21,707 nucleotides of DNA from JBAVQS01 sp049694275 (GTDB taxonomy: Bacteria > Chloroflexota > Anaerolineae > UBA4142 > SHND01), in contig JBAVQS010000136.1 of NCBI GenBank assembly GCA_049694275.1, forward strand, positions 1 through 21,707, written 5' to 3'. This document shows positions 1-7,285 of this stretch, one piece after another. The translations under genes and the position numbers were made by a program. The number at the start of each line of letters is the position of its first letter. The first letter of the stretch is position 1. The notes below the pieces were generated by a model, which worked only from the letters and a program-made list of their open reading frames with translations, was not told where the DNA came from and made no database searches.

Positions 1-272
1 TCGACGGCGCGATGCAGAAACCGTTTCGCCGCCTCGTTATCGGGGCGCATCTGCCACATGGGAGCGCGCGTGTTATTGATATGCTGTTGCAGCATATAGA
101 GATACATGGTTTTGCCAGAGGCCCTGGGACTCCAAATCCCTACAGTGGCGATAGATGTCAATGCTGTGCCGCATTTTCGGCAAATTGTATCAGTCGTTGG
201 ATTTAATTTACCGCAATTTGGACATCTACGCCCCGTTGGCGTTGGCCCAATTATGGGAGGTAAGTCACTCAT
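1..272 (-). CDS. Zinc-ribbon P-loop NTPase, double-GTPase-like (partial, runs off left edge)
   Basis: Only the first 90 codons are inside the window. The ATG at 272-270 overlaps the TGA of the preceding ATPase gene (ATGA), so translation is probably coupled. Residues 17-34 form a C-x2-C-x10-C-x2-C zinc ribbon (CPNCG ... CRKCG). It is followed at once by a P-loop, GIWSPRASGKT (residues 45-55), in which the usual first glycine of GxxxxGKT is a serine. The run ASGKTMYLYML after a short strand resembles the 'DO-GTPase'/double-GTPase P-loops found in GTPase-centred conflict systems; that family is my inference, because switch and base-recognition motifs lie beyond the edge. No membrane segment is seen. 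It could instead be another AAA- or ABC-like NTPase. The reading frame is certain; the family is moderate. Confidence 0.8.
   Translation of the reverse strand, partial: MSDLPPIIGPTPTGRRCPNCGKLNPTTDTICRKCGTALTSIATVGIWSPRASGKTMYLYMLQQHINNTRAPMWQMRPDNEAAKRFLHRAV
269..272 (-). other. ATGA stop-start overlap (translational coupling)
   Basis: The TGA of the KGGVGR ATPase (271-269) shares two bases with the ATG of the zinc-ribbon NTPase (272-270). A terminating ribosome can restart directly. This implies fixed stoichiometry for the two products and supports treating them as one functional unit with the TIR gene upstream. Confidence 0.75.
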
Positions 273-2884
273 CGATTTGCTCCATCCAAAAATGGCGGTG
301 TTTCAGTTCGCAGGAAGTGTATTTGGCGGTCAAGTGGCAGGGGAATGGGCGCCGTCGCCAAATACCGGGGCGACATGCCCAGCCTGATTGACTCGACAAC
401 GGCTCGCCTTGTCTCCTCCCCGATATCCTCGAAAAAGCAACGTCCCTGTTCTCCTAACGCTCTCCAGATGTCATGAGAATATTGCATTACCGGTGCATGA
501 AGGTCGAGCTCTCTATGTGAGACCCAAACACTGAGAACTCGCACACCTTTTTGTTTCAAGAGTGCAATTTGCTCTCGCCAGTCGATTTTCGAAGTAAATG
601 GCTCGTGGGAAAAGCGATATTGACCGTAGGCAAGCTCGTAGTCTTCATAGAGATTAACCGTTTCGGGTGGATGTGGAGGCGCAAAACCGATGATGACGAC
701 AAATTTATCCGTGTTCGGGCGCCATGCCAGTTCAGAATTCGCCCAGTAGAGAGCCTGTTCGAGCATCGCCTCATAGTCTCGATCTTCCGTTCCCGTTAAT
801 GACGGGTCTCGTTTCAATCGATTGCGTAAACCGGCGGAACGCGTCCAGGGGCATGATCGGATCTCATAAGCTGCCCCAGCAGGCACTTTGGAATCACCAT
901 AAAGACACAGTGCGGCGTTGATATCGAAGAGAGGGATTGTTTCGATCTCGGCAAGGATGTCGTGGACAAACTGCTTGGCGGGTTCGATATCCACCAAGTC
1001 ATACCCAATCTTCTTTTTCAGCGTCCCGTCCAAAATGAACGCGATATCTACGCTCCAGGCCTTGTCGAGCCTCGGTAGTGTGTAGGTTCGCTGTTCGGCT
1101 CTACTGGAAATCGCGTTGAGCTGTACCGCCATACTATTTGGCGCATCTTCCGTCACACGACATTCAAGTACATCACTGCCATAATCGATCCACCATTGGA
1201 GCAAGAACACATTTTTTTGAGGGTTGATTTGATATGCAGCAACGATTTGCCCGTCTGCGTTACGGATGATGATATCAAGAGGAGCGGCCCGAGAACCCGC
1301 CAAAGGAATGGCGCGAAATAGCCTTTTGCCAGGTGCATCCTGTAAAGAAGGTGGATTACTTCCTTTTTTGAGAAGCGATAGCCTGGCTAATTCCAGGCAA
1401 GGCGCCTCAGTATCGAGTTTCGCCTCTACAATATCCAAGAAATAATCGGTATCTATACGCGGGGGATGGACTCGCTCAATTTCCTTCTTCAAGAAATCTT
1501 GCGTCACCTGCAAGGGCAGAGAGAACCGCGGTCTTGCAGAGAGGACCTGAGCGCCTGGAAAGAGGTCTGCCAAAACCTGGCTAAAAAGCAGCATATCGCT
1601 CAATGAGCCAACCGGCAAAATAAAATCGGGAACGCGCGATGCAAGTACCAATTGTTGAATTTCCGACTTGAGAATTAAAGCGAGGGTGGATTCAGTCGCG
1701 CTGGTTCCTCTTTCCTCTAGTTCTCGAATGTCCAGTGTGTTGAGTCGAACCGTTCTTGCCTGCCATTCGCTGGCCCACCTCGAACTGGCGCCAGGTTGTC
1801 CTTCAACAACCCATCCCCAAATTGGGGATTCACGCAATAGGACAGAGGCAATGCGCGTCTTGCTCAATTCGACAATGAGGACCCGAGGTTGGCTTGTCGT
1901 GGACAGCTCATCTTGCAGCAGCCCCAAAACTGAGGACAGGACTGAAACATGCTCTGGCGGGGTTCCGCCGCGGAGATACTCCATGACCTGGTACAATCCC
2001 GTAAACTTTTCGGCCATTTGCCTGGCAGCTGCCTCATTGGACTCGCGCACGGCGACCGACTCCGTGAAGGCATACTTAGGAACATAAGGAATGCCCAGCG
2101 TCCAAAGATAGTCTGCATCAATCCCTTTCGCCTGGGGCGCAAAGCTTTTAAATAACTTCAAGTAGCTGCTGTTGAATTCATTCAGTTTGTCGCTCTCTGC
2201 ATTTTCTATCCGGGCAGGAATGATGAGCAAATCGAGCGGACGTCCCGGTCTCAGTCTATCCATCTCGCGATCGGTCAGGTTCCGCGCCATTTGCAGCGTC
2301 CCATCCAGGTTCTGTTGATTGGGGGCGCAAAGCATTACAACAGCATCGGCCAACTGGTAGGTACATACCCCACCCATTTCCGTGACGCCTGTACGGCTAT
2401 CGATTAACACCACATCGGCCATTCTGTTAAACTGCTGGCCCAGCCACTCAAAGTACAGTTCCCCTTCCCATCTTGTGTAAAAGTCTTGCCAATCAAAAGT
2501 TAGCACTGAATGCGCATATTGGGAGAAATGCTCAGGTGAGCGCCGCCCGGCCGGCAGCAACCAGAGCTGACCTTTGCCCGGTGCATTCGAATAAATGTTG
2601 ATAGCGTATTGATCGGGCGTAATGAATGGCAGATGTTCTTGAGAGACCTGCGCGGGCAGATCATCTGCCATGCGGTTCTTGTACTCAATCAACATATCGA
2701 TAACGCCGGGGTGATCGAGCGCCTGGTCGTGATCGATTGGGAAAAAGCGCTCCAATCCGGGGGCTTCTAGATCCCAATCGACCATCAAAACTTTAAGCCC
2801 GGCGCGATAGAACAGCTCGCCCACGTTCGCAAGCGCCATCGTGCGCCCTACGCCGCCCTTGTAGGAATAGAATGTAAAGATCAC
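269..2884 (-). CDS. KGGVGR-variant ParA/MinD-like ATPase fused to a degenerate VWA-like domain
   Basis: 871 aa, GTG start at 2884, with GAGGG five bases upstream inside the TIR gene. Residues 1-300 are a SIMIBI ATPase: deviant Walker A YKGGVGRT (8-15), where the usual GK is GR but the signature lysine of the KGG is kept; DWDLEAPG (36-43) as the A' segment; and VVLIDSRTG (158-166) as Walker B. This is the group named 'KGGVGR-motif variant AAA ATPase', often found beside TIR and other conflict-system proteins. Residues about 334-460 resemble an eroded Hsp70/actin-like segment (VLIVELSK at 335-342; FILPVGS and LFPGAQVLS near 421-449); this is tentative. Residues 611-840 look like a VWA fold: VDIAFILDGT (612-621), then FVVIIGFA (728-735) and a final strand VRVLSVWV (781-788). 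The metal-binding DxSxS is missing. The protein is soluble. It probably acts as the NTP-dependent switch of the TIR module. Confidence 0.85.
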   Translation of the reverse strand: MIFTFYSYKGGVGRTMALANVGELFYRAGLKVLMVDWDLEAPGLERFFPIDHDQALDHPGVIDMLIEYKNRMADDLPAQVSQEHLPFITPDQYAINIYSNAPGKGQLWLLPAGRRSPEHFSQYAHSVLTFDWQDFYTRWEGELYFEWLGQQFNRMADVVLIDSRTGVTEMGGVCTYQLADAVVMLCAPNQQNLDGTLQMARNLTDREMDRLRPGRPLDLLIIPARIENAESDKLNEFNSSYLKLFKSFAPQAKGIDADYLWTLGIPYVPKYAFTESVAVRESNEAAARQMAEKFTGLYQVMEYLRGGTPPEHVSVLSSVLGLLQDELSTTSQPRVLIVELSKTRIASVLLRESPIWGWVVEGQPGASSRWASEWQARTVRLNTLDIRELEERGTSATESTLALILKSEIQQLVLASRVPDFILPVGSLSDMLLFSQVLADLFPGAQVLSARPRFSLPLQVTQDFLKKEIERVHPPRIDTDYFLDIVEAKLDTEAPCLELARLSLLKKGSNPPSLQDAPGKRLFRAIPLAGSRAAPLDIIIRNADGQIVAAYQINPQKNVFLLQWWIDYGSDVLECRVTEDAPNSMAVQLNAISSRAEQRTYTLPRLDKAWSVDIAFILDGTLKKKIGYDLVDIEPAKQFVHDILAEIETIPLFDINAALCLYGDSKVPAGAAYEIRSCPWTRSAGLRNRLKRDPSLTGTEDRDYEAMLEQALYWANSELAWRPNTDKFVVIIGFAPPHPPETVNLYEDYELAYGQYRFSHEPFTSKIDWREQIALLKQKGVRVLSVWVSHRELDLHAPVMQYSHDIWRALGEQGRCFFEDIGEETRRAVVESIRLGMSPRYLATAPIPLPLDRQIHFLRTETPPFLDGANR
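2881..2884 (-). other. GTGA stop-start overlap (translational coupling)
   Basis: The TGA of the TIR gene (2883-2881) overlaps the GTG start of the ATPase (2884-2882). The GAGGG sequence ending five bases before the GTG lies within the last codons of the TIR gene, which supports GTG as the true start. Confidence 0.7.
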
Positions 2885-4104
2885 TTGTTCCCTCGCGCGC
2901 GCACAATCAGTTGCTGCATTCCACGCGGTTCGCCATACACATCATGTAAGATCTTACGGTTCGCCGGTTTAGGGTTCGGTTCTCGAATCATAGCGGCCTC
3001 GGCAGGTAACACGGCATATAACCAACGCTGCAGCGCCTGAACATCTCCCGCTCCAATCTCACACTTCCAATCCCATTCTTCTCCAAAACGTGAAAAAGCC
3101 GATTCCATCTGAGTCCGTACTGTCTGTTCGATGACGCGGTTGACGTTGATCGCTGTTCTCCCTGTGGGATAGATCACAAGTATCGCAAGAAGTTCGTTGG
3201 AGCTCATCTCGGATCTGGATAAAGTATCAGAAATGAATGGATGGAATAAAGAAATTGCATCAAGCAGGATAATACCGCCTAATTGTCGCATTCGCCGCCA
3301 GACAGGCATTCTCGTCTCGCGCTGAAAAAAGTCCTCGGATACCAAATCGGGTTTAATAAGCAGCGATCCTGGGGAATCGCGGCGAGAGCGATTGGTCTGC
3401 TCGGCCATCTCGGCAACGACCTCTCGAATCTTTTTATGTGGATGACAGTGGGGAGTCCAGTTATCCCGTTTCGTATCATAATGGCTCGAATAGTCTCTTA
3501 TCCCGTGTTCCCCGATTTCCGCCTTCAACTCGCGCAATTGATCCCATTGATTCCGGGATGTTGGTACAATCGCGTTTTCGAATATCTTTTCGCTAAAAAG
3601 CTCCTCTGCCTCCAAGCGCGTCATGGCCGCATTGATAAAAGGAACTAGTATCTTGTCATCCCCGCCCTGGTCAAAATCCGGCAGTCTGCGTTCGCCCTTG
3701 ATTGCAACCAACAGCCTGTCAAAATCCTGATCTCTAGTTTCTTCCCGGGAGAGATCGGCCTTCGTTAGCATTTCGATGTGGCGCGGAAGCTGGCAGGGTT
3801 GATAAATGATGGGTAGGATTCGCCCGCTCACACCCGATAGCTGACTATCATGCGCGAGGAGAGACTGGAAAGCGCCCCATTTGCTTTCCAGCCAGGCCGG
3901 CGATAGAACCAAGAGAGTATGGGCGCTCTGTAGTACGGCATTTTCAATATTCCTGAGCTGAGAGAACCCAATATCAAAACCGTCTTGATCCAGCACTTTC
4001 AGCCCAACCTGTTGAAAGCGAGGCTTCAGCCAACCAACGACCCATTCCCCATCCTCGAGCGCATATGAGATAAAGACATCAAAGATAACTTGATTAACAG
4101 GCAT
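2881..4104 (-). CDS. TIR-domain protein with KGGVGR-associated C-terminal domain
   Basis: 407 aa. Residues 7-137 are a TIR fold: FDVFISYALEDG (8-19), GLKVLDQDGFDIG (34-46), NIENAVLQS (52-60) and TLLVLSPAWLESKWGAFQ (63-80). In catalytic TIRs the helix after the last of these reads W-x3-E, with the glutamate needed for NAD+ cleavage. Here W76 is followed at +4 by Q80, so NADase activity is doubtful and a scaffold or altered activity is possible. Residues 180-400 form a second domain with ILLDAISLFHPF (279-290), ILVIYPTG and WDWKCEIGAGD (344-354); I do not know its function but it looks like the partner region often attached to TIRs next to KGGVGR ATPases. No membrane helix. The ATG follows AAGGG about eight bases upstream. 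The 4-nt overlap with the ATPase gene argues that the two proteins work together. Confidence 0.85.
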   Translation of the reverse strand: MPVNQVIFDVFISYALEDGEWVVGWLKPRFQQVGLKVLDQDGFDIGFSQLRNIENAVLQSAHTLLVLSPAWLESKWGAFQSLLAHDSQLSGVSGRILPIIYQPCQLPRHIEMLTKADLSREETRDQDFDRLLVAIKGERRLPDFDQGGDDKILVPFINAAMTRLEAEELFSEKIFENAIVPTSRNQWDQLRELKAEIGEHGIRDYSSHYDTKRDNWTPHCHPHKKIREVVAEMAEQTNRSRRDSPGSLLIKPDLVSEDFFQRETRMPVWRRMRQLGGIILLDAISLFHPFISDTLSRSEMSSNELLAILVIYPTGRTAINVNRVIEQTVRTQMESAFSRFGEEWDWKCEIGAGDVQALQRWLYAVLPAEAAMIREPNPKPANRKILHDVYGEPRGMQQLIVRARGNK

Positions 4105-4134
4105 AGGATAACCCTTTCACGTCAGGTTCAGCAC

Positions 4135-5715
4135 TCAGCGTGTCACTTGGAAAGCAAAGCCATAGTAATTCCCATCCGGACCTTTGAGACCCACCCCGCG
4201 ATATTGTAACTGGGCCAGGAATCTGCCGTAGCCAAGGTCGAGCGAATCGCTCACAATCCCTCGGCCTTCACCGGGGGCGAGAGGCCAGTTTGGCGAGGAC
4301 GCAAGATTCCACATATAGTCGGCATCCTGTGCGCGCACCTGGACAATCAACTCTTCGACGTTCAGGTCCGTGCCCGTGTCATTAGATAGGTTGAACTCGA
4401 ACCAAAATCTCTGCTTGAATGGGACCACGTCGCCGTTATCAAAGAACCTGCCATCTGCCGTGTGAATTCTCCAATCGGTAACGCCGATACCGAAAGGCCG
4501 AGTTGGAGCCGGCACTGCAGTGCTAATCACGCGGGGCGTGCGCGTAGCGGCAGGGATGAAAGTAGGAATAACAAGCGAGGCAGGCAGTCGGGTCCTGGTT
4601 GACGAAGGACTGGCCGTAGGGATAGGGACCCGGGTGAGGGTCGCAGTCGGCGATTGGAGAGTGAATGTTATGGCATTTAGCTGCGCCGAACTTGTGAACA
4701 TGTTTGCTGCGGTCAGGCCTAGTCCGACCAAGACGACGGCGATAAAGAAAAACGGGAGCAGGTTCGGGCGGGCCTCTGGCAGGCGTTCAGTGGTAACGCC
4801 GATATAAGGGCTGGCGGTCGTCTCCTGCGGACTGGAGACGAGCACATGCAGTGGTCTCTTGAGTGCTTGCTTGAATTCTTCGGCTGTTTGATAGCGGTCG
4901 GTAGCTTCACGCGCGATGGCCTTGACGATGACGGCGTCAAGCCAATCGGGCACTTGTGGGTTGAGTGCGGAGGGACGCACAATAGTCACGCTTCCGCGGT
5001 CGGGCGCTTCGGGCAGTAGCCGGTTTGTGAGCAACTGGTAGGCGGTAACGCCGAGAGCATAAATATCACTGCGCGCGTCGGTGCCGCTTCCATACTGCTC
5101 GATCGGCGAAAAAGGCGCAGAGACTGCACGGGCTCCGCTGCGCGTCTTGGTTCCTGCAAATTTGGCAATGCCAAAGTCGACCAGTTTGATTTCGCCCGCG
5201 GGCGTTAATTTGATATTGCTAGGTTTGATGTCCCGGTGTACGATTGCCGAGGGCTTGTGCCCGTGTAAAAAGGTGAGAATGTCGCAAAGCTTTTCGGTCC
5301 ATTGGACGACCTGATCGACGGGAAGGGGACCGCCCTGATTGTTCAGACGGTCATCGAGGGTGTCACCCTCGATGAACTGCATAACCAGGTAGTGGCGGTT
5401 ATTCTCGATAAAGAAATCGGTGACGGCCGGGAGCGACGCGTGCTCAAGCGAAGCCAAAATGTTTGCTTCCACCTTGAACTGCTCTTCTGCCTCATGTTGT
5501 TGCTGCGGCGAGGCGTGCTCGTCGGGCTTGATCTCTTTAATCGCGTAGCGTGTCCCCAATTCGCGGCGCCGGGCCTCATAGACCGTGCCAAAACCGCCGC
5601 TGCCGAGCTCGCGGACGATTTCGTAGCGGCCTTGAAGAAGCAGGGGCGCGTGGCAATCCGCGCAAAAATGCGCCTCAGGTGGATTCAGCAGGCCACAAAT
5701 GGGACAGGTTAGCAT
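4135..5715 (-). CDS. Zinc-ribbon PknB-type Ser/Thr kinase with beta-sandwich ectodomain
   Basis: 526 aa. An N-terminal zinc ribbon (C4, C7, C18, C21) precedes a kinase domain at residues 30-290: glycine loop GSGGFGTV (38-45), AIK lysine K60, helix-C glutamate E83, HRDIKPSN (160-167), DFG (180-182) and SPIEQYGSG in place of the APE segment. All catalytic residues are present, so it should be active. One membrane helix lies at about 319-340, followed by a Ser/Thr/Pro-rich linker (355-405) and a roughly 120-residue ectodomain (407-526) rich in beta strands, of the kind that binds ligands or partners; I cannot name its family. The topology is kinase inside, sensor outside. The start has no clear ribosome-binding site and lies six bases after the upstream stop, so re-initiation is likely. 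It is the last kinase before the TIR module. Confidence 0.95.
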   Translation of the reverse strand: MLTCPICGLLNPPEAHFCADCHAPLLLQGRYEIVRELGSGGFGTVYEARRRELGTRYAIKEIKPDEHASPQQQHEAEEQFKVEANILASLEHASLPAVTDFFIENNRHYLVMQFIEGDTLDDRLNNQGGPLPVDQVVQWTEKLCDILTFLHGHKPSAIVHRDIKPSNIKLTPAGEIKLVDFGIAKFAGTKTRSGARAVSAPFSPIEQYGSGTDARSDIYALGVTAYQLLTNRLLPEAPDRGSVTIVRPSALNPQVPDWLDAVIVKAIAREATDRYQTAEEFKQALKRPLHVLVSSPQETTASPYIGVTTERLPEARPNLLPFFFIAVVLVGLGLTAANMFTSSAQLNAITFTLQSPTATLTRVPIPTASPSSTRTRLPASLVIPTFIPAATRTPRVISTAVPAPTRPFGIGVTDWRIHTADGRFFDNGDVVPFKQRFWFEFNLSNDTGTDLNVEELIVQVRAQDADYMWNLASSPNWPLAPGEGRGIVSDSLDLGYGRFLAQLQYRGVGLKGPDGNYYGFAFQVTR

Positions 5716-5721
5716 TATTTA

Positions 5722-6222
5722 TCAGTGCAGGATGCGCGCCGGGATGTTAGTGAAGCCGGCTTCCCGCGTAACATAGACCCGGTGCCGGCCGTTTGTGATA
5801 TCCAGCGTGCCGTCACCGTGCGGCGTTAGGGCAACCGCATTCGGCAGATCGTAATAGGTATGGTAAACGTCGAGATAGCCGCGCGTATATCCGTTTGGGG
5901 TATAGCTCCCAATATCCGCCTGCTGATCCCAACTCTGGAATGTATCGGCGGTAGCCCCCTGCTCCACCGCGGGCTTTACATATTTGAGCATTTCCGCTTC
6001 GCGTCGCATGCTCGCGTATTGCTCTGGACTTTTGAAATCGGAGGGCGAATTGATGTCGGTTAAATTGATTTGATCCAGGCTGACATTCGTGATGGTGTTC
6101 TGGTCTGATTCCAGAGGTTTGGCCTGCTTGAGCTTGTTTTCAAGCGAGGCCGCATTAATCTGATCCGATCCCTGCCCATACCGATCCGATTCCATTGGAT
6201 ATTTCGAGATGTTGTCTGACAT
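5722..6222 (-). CDS. Small protein with ParB-like/Srx-fold C-terminal motif
   Basis: 166 aa, preceded by a strong ribosome-binding site (GGAGG, spacer AATC). Residues 1-60 are polar, rich in Asn, Ser and Gln, and probably disordered. The C-terminus carries LDITNGRHRVYVTREAGF (140-157), then IPARIL. The GRHR signature with the flanking strand and helix is that of ParB-like nuclease/Srx-fold domains, including small versions attached to polymorphic toxins. There is no helix-turn-helix, so a plasmid-partition ParB is unlikely. It lacks the zinc ribbon and membrane helix common in this cluster, lies between a WD40 protein and a kinase, and could be a substrate or effector. Function unknown; the domain call is moderate. 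Confidence 0.7.
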   Translation of the reverse strand: MSDNISKYPMESDRYGQGSDQINAASLENKLKQAKPLESDQNTITNVSLDQINLTDINSPSDFKSPEQYASMRREAEMLKYVKPAVEQGATADTFQSWDQQADIGSYTPNGYTRGYLDVYHTYYDLPNAVALTPHGDGTLDITNGRHRVYVTREAGFTNIPARILH

Positions 6223-6235
6223 GATTCCTCCTGAA

Positions 6236-7273
6236 TTACCTCACGCTCCACAAGCGAACAGTTCCATCAGCAGAACCAGATACCAGGAATCTCCCATCTC
6301 CCGAAAAAGCCGAACTGGACAGGAAATCGACATGGCCTGTTAGGGTTTGCAGTAATTGGCCCGTAGATACCTGCCAGAGCTTGATGCTCTTGTCGTAGCC
6401 CGCCGAAGCCAGGAGTTTGCCATCCGGCGAAAAGGCGACGGTATATACGGAACCCGTGTGTCCCTTCAAGGTTTGTAGCTCCTTACCATTCGATAAATCC
6501 CAGAGCTTGATCGTATTATCGCTAGAGCTGGATGCAAGAACCTTGCCATCCGGCGAAAAAGCAACACCATTCACTCCCGAGTCATGCCCGCTCAGAGTTT
6601 GCACCACCTGGCCAGTCGATACATCCCAAAGTTTGATGGTCTTGTCGCCAGAGCCAGAGGCAACCGTCTTACTATCCGGCGAGAAGGCGACACTATTCAC
6701 TATTTCCGTATGCCCGCTCAGAGTCCGCAATTCCTGGCCGGTGGATATATTCCAGAGCTTGATGGTCTTGTCATAGGAACCGGAAGCCAGGGTCTTGCCA
6801 TCCAGGGAAAAGGCAACGCTGTTTACGACACTCGTATGACCGCTCAAGGTCTGCTTTTCCTTGCCGGTAGACACATCCCAGAGCCTAATGGTTTTGTCGC
6901 TCGATCCGGAAGCGATCATACTGCCATCCGGCGAGAAGGTAACGCTGGCTACCCAGCTTGTGTGCCCAAAGAATGTCTTGAGTTTGTTCCCAGTATTCAG
7001 TTCCCAAAGCTTGATGGAGGTTTCATCCGATGCGCTGGCCACCTTCTTGCTATCCGGTGAAAAGGCGACGCTGTCAACCCAGGCGCTCTGTCCCTCCAGC
7101 ACCCGCATTTCATACCCGCCTGTTACATCCCAAAACTTGATCGTTCCATCTTCAGAGCCCGAAGCCAGTTGCCGGCCATCCGGCGAAAAGGCTAAACCTG
7201 TAATCCAGTTAAGGTGTCCCTTCAAGGGCGGATGCGGGTATATGCGCACAATAGGCAGTAGAACTAACCACAA
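6236..7273 (-). CDS. WD40-repeat protein, eight repeats
   Basis: 345 aa. The start is a TTG at 7273, the first usable codon after an in-frame TAG that ends the kinase gene (7285-7283); a weak GGAAACC precedes it. After a short hydrophobic lead (WLVLLPIV), residues 17-345 are exactly eight WD repeats of 42 aa, each with GH near its start, AFSPDG, SGS-DKTIKLWD and a terminal threonine before the next LSGH. A WD40 propeller usually has seven blades, so eight gives either an eight-bladed ring or a recent duplication. The role is most likely a protein-binding platform in kinase signalling. Because the frame is continuous with the kinase except for one stop codon, the gene may be the detached tail of a kinase-WD40 fusion, an arrangement common in Chloroflexota and cyanobacteria. 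Confidence 0.88.
   Translation of the reverse strand: MWLVLLPIVRIYPHPPLKGHLNWITGLAFSPDGRQLASGSEDGTIKFWDVTGGYEMRVLEGQSAWVDSVAFSPDSKKVASASDETSIKLWELNTGNKLKTFFGHTSWVASVTFSPDGSMIASGSSDKTIRLWDVSTGKEKQTLSGHTSVVNSVAFSLDGKTLASGSYDKTIKLWNISTGQELRTLSGHTEIVNSVAFSPDSKTVASGSGDKTIKLWDVSTGQVVQTLSGHDSGVNGVAFSPDGKVLASSSSDNTIKLWDLSNGKELQTLKGHTGSVYTVAFSPDGKLLASAGYDKSIKLWQVSTGQLLQTLTGHVDFLSSSAFSGDGRFLVSGSADGTVRLWSVR
6239..7225 (-). repeat. Tandem 126-bp coding repeat, 7.8 copies (WD40 blades)
   Basis: The WD40 gene consists of head-to-tail 126-bp units with no length variation between copies; the last is cut to 105 bp. On the plus strand the phrases CCATCCGGCGAAAA and CCAGAGCTTGAT recur with few changes. Constant unit length and high similarity suggest recent expansion or gene conversion, and make copy-number change by recombination plausible. 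Confidence 0.9.
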
Positions 7274-7285
7274 GGTTTCCGACTA
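7274..7285 (-). other. Single in-frame TAG between kinase and WD40 ORFs
   Basis: The kinase ends in CGA CTT TAG. The next in-frame codons are TCG GAA ACC and then TTG, the proposed WD40 start. Both ORFs share one frame with only four codons between the last kinase codon and that TTG. Reading through or reverting this TAG would give a protein of about 979 residues. There is no good ribosome-binding site for the downstream ORF. Confidence 0.85.

Noticed and set aside
5722..6222. Plasmid or chromosome partition ParB paired with the ParA-like ATPase
   Set aside because: The ATPase is the KGGVGR type and lies two genes away, the ParB-like protein lacks a DNA-binding domain, and no parS-like array is visible.
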